Positions 26,601-38,300 of a stretch of 64,000 nt of DNA are shown here, piece after piece (within the stretch, counting starts at the first letter, position 1; each line of letters opens with the position of its first letter). The DNA comes from Diadema setosum (lineage: Eukaryota > Echinodermata > Echinoidea > Diadematoida > Diadematidae): the NCBI GenBank assembly GCA_033980235.1, contig CM067070.1, forward strand, positions 26,688,627 to 26,752,626, given 5' to 3'. The notes below the pieces were generated by a model that was given only the letters and a program-made list of their open reading frames with translations, did not search any database and was not told the origin of the DNA. The translations under genes were made by a program, and so were the position numbers.

Positions 26601-29502
26601 CTCCTCCCCAGTCTGGGACTGGTCACCGTTGACGCCCGTCTGCATCTCACTGTGTCCGGTGGTGGCGTTGTCGATGGCATCGCTGACCTGCTCCAGCTTC
26701 TCAATGTCCGTGGGAGGGACCTCCTCCATGAAAGACGAGCCGATGCTGTCCGATACCGGCACCGCATCCCCGTTGACCACGCCCCCTAGCGAGGTGGGCG
26801 TGGTCACTTTAGTACTGTTTGCATTCTCCTCCTTCGGGGATTTTCCATCCCGGTCCCCGTCCACCGACGTCCCCTCATTAGTTTTGATGGAAGCCCGCTT
26901 GGGGGAGCCGAGCACCCTGTCGTTGAGGTTGTCCACCACCGACGTCACCCCCTCCTCCGACATGAACTCTTCCTTCAGGCCCACGTAGGCCGACATGCAG
27001 CGCATGAGGACGCCAAAGGGCAAGAGGGGGTCAAAAAGGCACAGGAGGCGGGAAGGGGAGGGCGAGTGGTGGACCACGAAGGGCGTGTACATGGTGACGA
27101 TTCCGTCGGGCACCTGGATGCCGTAGGAGGCCGCCCTCATGGCCACCGCAGTGCACAGGTTGCCCCCAGAGCTGTCTCCCGCCAGACATATGTGCTCGCC
27201 TGTCGAGCCTACAGATAAAATAACATAAAATTTTCATGTATGTGAGAGCAACCTCTCCAATATACCACACCACATTTATATCCAACCAATGTCAAAATTT
27301 CAACACAGAGAATAAAGCCAGACCCTACAAAAACATTTCAAGGTTTCAGGAATATATGCCATATTGCTCTGCACAACATACTACAGTTTATGTGAACATG
27401 TATCCACATAGGCCCGAATTCACGAAGGTGGTACAAATGAAACCATGGTTTAAACCATGGACAAAAACCATGGAGTGCCAAGTGTCGCATGGAATATTTT
27501 GTTACGAAATCAGTCATTTCGTCGATGAAATTATTATTTTGTAACGAAATAACAACATTTTGTAACTAAATGAACATTTCGTCCACGAAATGATAATTTC
27601 GTCCACGAAATGATAATTTCGTTAACGAAACGGTCATTTCGTTACAAAATGACCAATTTTGTAACGAAATATTTCGTGCAACACTTGGTTTTTGTCCATG
27701 GTTTTAACCATGGTTTCATTTGTACCACCTTCGTGAATTCGGGCCATAAAGTTTACCTGAAAAACTGCCAACATACGGTAGATACTGGTACACATACACA
27801 CATTCAAAACTTAAGATAACATACAAGAAAAAAAAAAAACAGATCTGGAAAAGCCACAGACTCAGTGACTGAAAGAATGACTGGAAGTGTGCAAACTCAT
27901 ACACAATTCTGTAATTAATATCACATTTTTTAATTCTTTGAGAAAATATGGAAAGCCAAAAAATATCAAGAACAGAAAGAAAAAAAATGAGAAATAGCAT
28001 TCTTCTGTTTTGTAATGAAACTTTGGAGGTCACAGAAGTAAATCTGAGCGAGTCAAATCTTCTGCTCCACAGAAAAGTCTATGCCGTAGAAGCCTGGAGG
28101 CAATAGTGGCAGACACATGAAACACTTTGTATCCCCCGGTGAGATGGTTAATGTCCTCTTGTATGACTTCCACGTCAGCCTTTTCTCACCTTCTATGTCA
28201 AGTTCTACATGTATTTTGGAGGTTGTTGCTGTTGTTTTTAAGTGTCCCTTTCCAAAAGTTGAGCCAGTTCAATTTCCATACTTTCCACTTCCGATCCACA
28301 AGGGTGACGTTAAGTATGCAGTAATGTGCTTCAATTTTCTTTACTTTGTTTCCTTTTCTTTTTCAGTTTTTAGAGGGAGGATGGATATTGTCAACATGCG
28401 CTAATGTGAGTGCGCTGCTGGCTAGAATTGGTAATTCGGTCAATGTGTATTATAGTCACTACAGAGTAAATCCATGTCTTCACTAAATGTCCCTCTTAAG
28501 CTGTTTCACTCTTCATGTTTGGAAGCACTTTGCTTTATCTTGCCAAGCCTTTTTTTATGTCACTTTTCAGAAACCCTTCCAAAACTCGACCTAGTTGAAA
28601 AGTTGGCAAGCCCACTCAAGTGTCGCGATGTGCCCCCAGTCCAGCAGGGAAGGCTATTCAGGTGATGTACACGTGCATGGGGGATTAGCAGATTATCTGT
28701 GAGGTAATCTTATGGCACTGGATGTTACAATGTAGTTCCCAGACAATGCAGTCTTGTAGTATTTCTGCCAAAAAGCAGAGCAAAATACTGCAAAAAAGTA
28801 ACTTGATGGCACATCTGTTTTTACCCCCACAGAAATCAGGCTTTGTCAAATGTTTATGGACAGATGATTTTACTAAGTACTGCGGCAAATAAAAGGAAAC
28901 AATTAAACTTATAAAAAAAAAAAACAAAGAACATATATAGAGACCTCCCAATCTTCCTGACTAAAAAACAAAACAAAACAAAAAACAATAGTGGTGACTT
29001 TTCTCAAGTAGGAAAGAGCAGTTCCCATAGGAGGATGTAGTGAAATTATTAAGAAAAACAGGAAACTTATGTAAATGGTAAAAAATTCAGATTCTTTCCT
29101 TCAAATTCAGAATGATTGGGAGGTCTGTCTATGATCCATGACTGATGTACGCTCAATGATGTGATTCCGTCGCTTGCATGAAAGGTAACACTCTGTATAT
29201 GTTTGGAAGATCATCCTTCCACGAGAGAAAATGCAGCAACATTCAATACCAGACTCCCCGACAGGGGCCTGCAATCTCACTCATAAAGGGCTAAAGCAGA
29301 CATGAATATAAACAGGTGGGGCTGTGGTGGAAAGAAGAGTAAGATGTTTACAACATGTGATACATATCTGTCCTTGACTGCTTCATTTATTCATCTTCTC
29401 TTTTTTGGTTTCTTCTTTTTTTCTTCCTTTTGCGCTTCTTCAGGGTTTCTTACCCCCTTCTCCTCCTCTTCCACTCTCAAAGATACAAACTAGCCACAGA
29501 TT

Positions 29503-29544
<42 letters not shown>

Positions 29545-30500
29545 TGGATATTGATATGCCTGGGTGAGGCGAGTCGATCACACTAGAGTTGACGGAGCAT
29601 GGCATTTGTCTTCGCCGACTCCGTAGATGTCCCCTCGTTCTGCCCTCCCATCTCCACTCTCATCATTCTTGAGTTCCTCACATGCAACATGAGCAAACAA
29701 TCTTGCACATATCAGGGGTAGCTTTTTGAGTGTACAATGATCCATCAGAATAAGTAAAAAAAAAAAAAAAAAAATAAGAAAAGAGACCTGAACCTGCAAT
29801 CTCCGATGGTATAATTATCTCTAATAGCTAAAAAGGGATCTCCCCCTCCCCCACCCCACCCCCGTTCCTCTCTTTTTCATTTTGTATCTTTTTCCTCTAA
29901 ACTTGCAATAACTCAGTACCAGGGAACAAATTTCCAACTCAGAATTTAATAGCAAGTTCAGCTGATGAACTATACTTCCAACGGTATCCTATACATTTCT
30001 ATGAAAGAAGACTGCTATACAAAAGGTAGTTTGTCTAGCAGTAGTGTGAAAATTCATAGCAGGAGATACCAGGAAACTTATTCCCTGCAGTATGTGTTTT
30101 TTTTTGTTGTTGTTGTTGTTGTTTTTTTTGTTGTTTTTTTTTTAAGTTGCAAAGCCTTGGGTACAAACCAATTATGTTTAAGCCCTTGTGCAGCAGGATA
30201 TAGCACCACAGTGATTTTGGGCAACAGTTAAATTTGTTGAATCCAACTCCCCTTTGCCTGTATCTCCCTCCACCTGAATTTAGAAAAAAAAATGAAATCG
30301 AAACCGGAATCTGCCTACTACAATAAAACTGTTTCACTTTTAATTACGTGAAGATGGAATAGGCTGTGTTTAGAGCACTGTACAAGACTTCTATGCATTG
30401 ACGCTGATGATGATGATGATGATATTGATGACGGTGATGAGGATAAAGTGATAATGGTAGTGGTAGTGATGATGATGGTGGTGGTGATGGTGATGGTTTA

Positions 30501-30577
<77 letters not shown>

Positions 30578-32073
30578 ACGAATGATGAGAATAATGGTGA
30601 AAATGATAGTGGTAATGATGATACTGATGATAATGATGATGGCGATAATGATGGAGATGATGATGATGACGTGATGATGATGATGATGATGATGATGATG
30701 GTGGAGATGATGATGATAATATGGCACTCAGTACTGATGTGACACCACTTATCTGCTCAAGTTATTGAAGGGAGCCTGTCTTTACCAATATGTTATTGAC
30801 CACATTTAGAAAAAAGAAAAGGTCCTCGAACCCATGTCAAGTTTTTGCACCCTTTTATACTCTACTCTGTTTGCCGATTAGCATGCACACTGGCATGCAT
30901 TCTTCACCAACAACGTCTGGAAACTAACAGTCGACAAATAGAGATTACCCAATGCCCACAATCAATTGTGTCACCATATCCTACCTGTTGAAGTGCAGCA
31001 CATTGCTACGCACAAGTTTGGATAGCTAGCTGAATACGGATGAGAAAATTTTGCACGTTCAGCCGAGTGTCTACGCACCAAGAGAGGTTAACGACTGCCC
31101 ACACTACAAAGGGTAGTTTAACTGGCAAAAAATGTCACCGATGTAAAAGACACACATTTATCATAGAGTCGTGCCCAGGGCATTTCAGAGAAAGAGTCGC
31201 CCACGGTATTCCTCATCGCCGCAATTCAGACGCAGCCCATCTCACTTCCAGATGAATTATCTTCAACCGCCACGCTCTATTAATGTCTCTCATGGGCCCT
31301 GCAGCTATCACTTATTTCCACATATGAGCTAAATATCACTGGAGTTCAAGTCTGGTCTAGGCAAGTCAACAGGGCTTTGTTTTTGTTGTTGTTGTTTTTT
31401 TCCCCCAATATACACTGAAGATTCTAATCCCCCCACAACAAGAGCAAACAATAAATTAAGAATACAAAGCTTTTATCCCCGCCCCACTATGCAGACAGTC
31501 ACTTTACTATCATGTCTGTTTTCATGTTTGTTCAATTTAGCTGCCACCCTCCATTCTGGTATCAGTTGCTAGAGTTTAGTCCAAGGGTCAGTCACATTAT
31601 TAAAAAAAAAATCAAAAACAGAAAAAGAAGAAAATATGTCTTTATAAGCAAGGGAACTGAGGAGGAGGGGTGGGATTAAGAGAAGTAGAAAGTGGGGGCA
31701 AACTCTTACCTAAATAAGGTGCGTTCTTGACTGCCCAGGCGTAAGCGAAGAAGCACTCCTCGAAGGCGCGGGGAAACGGTTGCTCCGGAGCCAGCGAGTA
31801 GTCAATGGAAACGATAGGCACTCCCAGGTCTTTGGCCCACGATCTTAGGTAGATCTGGAAGGACAGAGTGAGAGAGACAAGAAAAAAATACAGTGGGCGA
31901 CAGATACAGATATAAAGATATTATATAGATATATAGATATATATAGATGTATAGAAAGATTTAGACAGATAGATAGCTAGATAGAGAGATAGATAGATAG
32001 ATAGATAGATAAATAGATACAAATGTAGATAGTGTAGATAAATAAAAAGATATAGGTAGATAGGTAGGTAGAT

Positions 32074-32120
<47 letters not shown>

Positions 32121-32257
32121 CATACATACATACATACATACATACATACATACATACATACATACATACATACATACATACATAAAAGATACAAATGTAG
32201 ATAGATAAATAAAGAGATATAGGTAGATAGGTAGGTAGGTAGATATATAGATAGATC

Positions 32258-32303
<46 letters not shown>

Positions 32304-35300
32304 CAGACAGATTGATAGATAGAGGGGGAGAGAAAGATAGGGAGAAGAGGAGGGACATGGGGAAATAATGAAAAGAGGAGAGAGAAAAAGGGAGATAGAG
32401 AAGGGCAGACACATACAGACAAACATAAAAGAGAATGTATAGGGAAGAGGGAAGAAGGGAGAAAGGGAAGGAGAGAGGGAGAAAAGAAAGAGAGACAGAA
32501 AAGAAACAGATGAAAGAATATGTGAGAAAGAGATAGGAAAAATAGATACATGAAAGAAAGAAAAAGGGAGAGAAAAGGGATGGAGGGAAGAAAGGGGAGA
32601 AGGAGGGACAGAGAAATTCAGAGAAATTGAAAGCAAAACAAAAAAAATTAGAAGAGAGGGATAAACAGATGAAAGAAGGAAAAGAAAAGTAGATAGGAGA
32701 GGAAAGGAGGAGAGAGAGAGAAAGATAGAGGAGAGATTGTAGAGATGCAGAAAAAAATTGGGGTGTGGCAAAAGAGGAAAAAGACGGGTGAGGAAAAAAT
32801 ATTGAGAATGGGGTGGATGGAAGAAAGCGTAGGTGGAGGAGGATGAGAGAGAGAAGAGGGGAGAAAGATACGGAGATTGAGAGAAGGAAGGAGTAATAGT
32901 GAAATAGGAAGACAGATAGTAAAAGAAAAGGAGAGAGGAAAAATAGAAGAAGGGAGAGAACAGGAATAGAGGAGTAAAGATGTAACATGAAAACATAAAG
33001 CACGCAAAGTTTCAAAGAATGTTCCCCATTTAGGTCAACCATCCCCCGAGGACCCAGTAACCATGTTCTCTGGAAATGTTCTCCGGACACCCAAGGTCCC
33101 ACTCGACGGCCGGTTAGGAGTGGGCATTTTACCACTTGAGAGCCATTAGCATGCTCCTCTTTCTGTTACTATGATATAACTGGGGGTCCTCTTACCCCTT
33201 GACAAAAATTAGCCTGTGGGTGGGAAGTGGGGTGTGGAGTGTACTATCACTGAGCCTGATCAGTAGTCACTTTCAAGTAGCAATGAGTTCATTTCTGCTC
33301 TAGAATCAATCCCCAACTCCCACTCCCTTTCCTAACTATGTTCCCTAACCACAGACACATATATTTGACATTTGTAGTAATGAAAAAGAAAAATGAAAAC
33401 TGATATCATCTATTTATTGAACTGACAAGCTTGCACAAAGTCTTATATTTGTGTTCACAATGTATCATTGTTAACTGACCCATTTTTATGCGACACCACA
33501 ATGAACCAACTTTCAGTACTTGTAATTTTTCTCCTTAAATTTTTTAATTCTGCCATATTTTCATCGATCTACTACAAAATCTTTTTACATTCTGTCAGTT
33601 TAATGCACTTGCTCAATGGATTCAATCTTGCCCGATAATCCGAGTACATGAGGAAGTAATTCAGTAGGGCATTGAATCGCTATAATCGCATTTCACACAA
33701 TGAAAAGCAGAAGTGCAATGACACCTCAGACTTTGCTACAAATCATGTAAATTTTTTTTGGCTCTCTCTCTCTGCAAAATGCAAGGAAAAGTAACGATTG
33801 ATAAAATGGGGGGGGGGGAGGTAAGATGGAGAGGGAGAGGGGGGCAGGGGAGGGGGGCAGGGAGAAGACCAGAGACAATACGATAGGCAAAGATAAGAAA
33901 GTGTCATGTTGACTTTGCCACAGGTGACAGAGACAAACGACGGCTCTATCTATTTCTCTCTCTCTCTCTCTTGTGGGCTCGGGCTCGAGCCCGGAGTCTG
34001 GCGGGATGCGGAAAATCAGGGTCAAGTATTCGCCGCGAAAGGGAGCCGCTCCAGGCATCGTCTCTATGTGTGCTGATGCATCGCCTCCCATGGTTTTCCC
34101 GTTTCACACGGCGATCTCCATACCCAGGGGAGGTTGTTCTCACTGGCCGCTGCGCAGGTGAGCAAAGCTAAGAGAGGAATTTTCACATCATACCTTCTGC
34201 AAAACGTCTACTAAGAGCTAATAAAGTTAACACTACTCTGTCCAAGTCTTAAGTTGTGTGGGGGGGGGGGGGGGGAAAGAGAGGAAAGAAACACTTCCTT
34301 TAAAAAAAAGAAAAAAATTCCACAAACAAGTTTTTTGACTCCAGACAATGAACAGTCAACCTGTCCTTACCGTGCCCGATATCCGTTCACTTCTTTTGCA
34401 AACCTAGTCCCGAAAGAGCATGGATAGTCCTCATCGGAAAGATTTTGCATGCAATGGTTTTTGTATCGAAAGAGAGAAAACAGCTCTAAACCACTACCTC
34501 ACCACCTCAAAGAACCAAACTTTGACCAACATAAGACAATCTGTCTCTGATAGAAACACCATTTATCATTGTAGCAGTGGCAACATTTAAAACCTAGCTG
34601 AATTCTTCTGACTGACCGAGACTCAAGATGAAGATCACATGAATAAGGAAATACTTGTGCTACTGAATGTTTCGAAAATCGTGCTGTAACTTTCATGATA
34701 TCCATGAACAAATGTCACCGGTGTATAAAATCAGTTTTTGAGATGGATAACACAAATTTTGAAATAAAAGTTTGAGAATGGTTTATATGATTACTCAGTT
34801 TTTGACTCTGTTAATATAGCATTCAATGATCATTTTTCTACCATAGTTTCATTTTTTATGCAACATCAGAGATACTGGTTTCATACTGGACAATGCAGTT
34901 CAGAAACAACAAAGTTAAAACATTGTTAAACAATGCCTACATAAAGATGCCATGGCAACAAGAATACATTGACGGACAATCCAAACACATATCCAACTAC
35001 AGTGACGTGAGAGCGAAAATACGAGAAGAGAAAGAAAATGAAGAAGAACATTCTGGCATGATCACCCAGTGACGCAATAGGAGGAAAGGTCTTCTTTTTG
35101 CCCTGAAGCATGGCTGAGGAGATTCAAGAACCTCTCCTTTTTTTTTCTTTTTTTTTTTAAAGATGGAGTCATCATGTTATTCTGAATACACCTGCAGGCC
35201 GCAAACATTGAGGCGCAGCAGGAGACGTGCTCATCGCAACGTTTGCGGGGATTTGCTCCTTCCCGACTGCTCTCGCACAAAAGAGGTGCCGGGAAGAGAG

Positions 35301-38300
35301 AGATCAATCGTGCATCTCCACGGAGACGAGGGTGGGGCACCACGAAAGGTGACACCCCCTCGAACCACCCCCCCCCCCCCACAGCTCTAAACGAAGAGGA
35401 TGCACCTTTTCGCACGACGGGAGGATGCTCAAGTCTCGCGAGAAGTGGGACGCCAACGACGTTCCCACTGACTTTTCTCTCTCTCTCTCGGCACGGGGCT
35501 GCGTGATGAAATCGGCTCGCATTTCCCAGGCACCTGACTACACAGCTAAACAAGCAAAGGGGGCTGATCAAATGATGCTACATTCTTCGGAGATGGTTGA
35601 AGGAATTAATGAGAAAAAGAATCTACCTGCTCAGACAAAAAGGAAAAAAAAAGAAATCTGTAAGAGTAGAAGACAGCTCAGACTATTTGCCAACAATCAA
35701 AGAGACTCAATCTTCACCCCTGAATCACCATGACAACAGAGTGTACCTGAAAAAAATGTGAACTTTCCTCTCTGCCTGTACGGGATCAAGCCTCACGATT
35801 TGTCTCATCACAAAATCCCTCAACCTGTCGTCGACTTTCGTGTCGAGACCCATCGCACGCAAAACAGCTCTGGAAGCACCGAATACAGTGATCACAATAA
35901 AGTAACAAGTGGGTATGACTTTATTATATTGAGCAAGTCCGCTCCCCCCCCCCCAAAAAAAAAAAACAAACAAAAAAACTAAGAACAAATAACAACTCTA
36001 TAATTTGTGATTCTCCAAACAAGCACATCTCCGCAACAGCAGTTTACTCAGCATGATAATCAAAACTGCAAGAGCTTTCAGATGATGATGGCATCTTTCT
36101 TCTATCCAGAAAATAAAAAGTGGTAAGTAGCACGTAAAGGTACCCTTTAGCAATGTTTACATAATAACAAATCAGAGGTGCATGAGCGAATATGTTACTA
36201 ATGTTTAGAATATTGTGTACAAATGAAGCTTTACAAATAAAAATGCAATGGGGTATGATTATCAAATGCTGCAAAAATGTTGGAGTAAAAAAAAAAAAAA
36301 CAGCATTATCAGTCTGCCATATACAAGTTTCTGCACAGACAATCTCATCAGGAATTTTAAAAAAAGAAGATTTATTAGCAGGGTGATATCTGATATCTTG
36401 ACAGTGATAACATAATTTCCTAGAGTCTTGTCTATTCTATAAGTGTTTCTATATGTATCCATTTGAATGTCATTATACAGCTACAGTGTAGCTAAGACTA
36501 ACGTTTATACTCCACAATGTTACGCAATGTTTTTTAAACAGTTATCATGCCAGCTGCTCTGAGACTCACTATTGATCATGCCAGATAGTGGAAATCTCAG
36601 GACAAGAAATATGAAACCCGACTAAATGGCGCAATAATCCCTCTCCGAGTTAAAAAATTCAAACGCGGCTGCCAAAAACAAAAACATCATGCAAGCAGAA
36701 ACAATTTAACGGCTCTACCGGCCGCAGAAAGGTGAAAAACAGAAAGGAAGATGTGCGCAAGAACAAAAGCAGAAAGCGGTAATCTGTCTTCCCAGAGACC
36801 GCAAATCCCAGCGATGAGGCAGAAGGCACCGAGATGGGGAGAAGTTCCTGGCATTGCCACTTTAGCAGCCGTACGAAAGTCTGAGCAAAATCACTCATGT
36901 GAAAATCGTCTGATCACAATGGATGATGGCGGAAAGGAAAGAAATATGGGATGAAGACTGCATACCACAATCGATAGCAATTACAACCTGCTTCATTTGC
37001 AAACAGAAAAGGAAGCACAGGGCATTAATTTTAATCACTATTATAAAATTGAAGCCAGAGCGAGGAGAGAAAAAAAAAAAAGGTGTTTGTGGAAACTTAG
37101 AGTGTGCATGCATCAAGGCCGCATAGACTTTTTTAAAGCACTCAACATGATGTGATAAAAAGGTTTTTAGCACTGTAACATTTCATGAAGCTAATTTCCT
37201 CTTGTAGAATTTCATCTTGTCTAATCTCTTGGAATTACAAGATTGTCAGCATTGTAACATTTCATGTAGTTATTTCTTTCTTTTAAAATTTCATCCATTG
37301 TGAAATTGCAGAGAATTTTTACGAGATTAAAAAGGAATACAGAGACTTGTAAAGGAAATCTACCTGGTATTTTGATACACACTATTAACCTATTAACACA
37401 TTATGTCATCTGAGCCCCGATGCTAGAAACTTTGCGTTTAAACGCAACTTGCAACTGATTGTCACTGGCCAATCAAAATCATTGTTGCATGCATGTCTTC
37501 TTAATAGGGCAGACCCTGAGCCAATCAGAACGGTTGTTTCAAAATTAGCAATTATTTGCAATTGATTGCAACTTTCTTGCAACGGGGCCCTGGTCTGGAT
37601 TGTTGCTTCAATCATTTACAGATGAAATAAAGAACATAAAGAGTTAGAGATTAGTTGTCTTTCAAAGATACCTGAAGGGGGTGGGGGTGAAGGATGGAAT
37701 AGATGAGTCAAATAGATCCATGAGGAATAAAATGGTAGTAGATTTCACGGCTTCAAAAACCAAGGTTTAAGCCTCGGAAGTGCAATAGATTTACAGATAT
37801 CACACAGGGATACCAAACAGATGGTCTGTTCAGGGTGTGCTTTTTCTTTTCCTGAAGCGCAATATCTCTACGACAGGAAATGAGAATGGAAACCGCATCA
37901 ACGTCTGAGGCTCCGGCCGATACCAAGCGAGTATTAAGCGTCGGGAATCCTCCAAACAGATTCATCAAGAAATCAACACCAGGAATGGAAATACAAGTAT
38001 AGGAATAAAGAGGAGGAGAAAAAAAGAGAAGAAAGAATTGGATACACAGTATATGTAAGTGCATGTGTAAAAGTATAGGACAGTGGCCCCGCAGCTACTG
38101 CACGGACTTAACAGCAGACGATAAATTGGTGGGACATCCCCACTTGCTGGAAAACTCAGCAGCAAGTCGTAAATAATAGAGTGCCTGCAACAACGCGTAT
38201 CGCGTTTCGGGGAAAAACCGTGCGACTCTTCACGACGACTTCCAGTAGAGGTCATTGCCTTCGTTTGGCCTCGGGATGTAGAATGTGGGAGGGGGAGGGA

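Larger units (their letters stand above)
27209..31709 (-). other. LIPE: LIPE intron
   Basis: The intron holds a palindrome-array MITE (27411-27745), a GA repeat (29505-29540), an A-run at 29757-29774 and an ATG array (30403-30720). The rest is AT-rich with no supported feature. Acceptor tgtag and donor gtaaga. Confidence 0.9.

Noticed and set aside
31921..33135. 404-codon minus-strand frame rich in Ser, Leu, Tyr, Ile
   Set aside because: It reads across GATA/CATA repeats and the purine tract. It lies within a LIPE intron beside a real exon and has no recognisable domain.
35062..35571. 169-codon minus-strand frame
   Set aside because: Low-complexity and arginine-rich, no family resemblance, no good splice or start context. 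It is more likely a GC-rich non-coding island.
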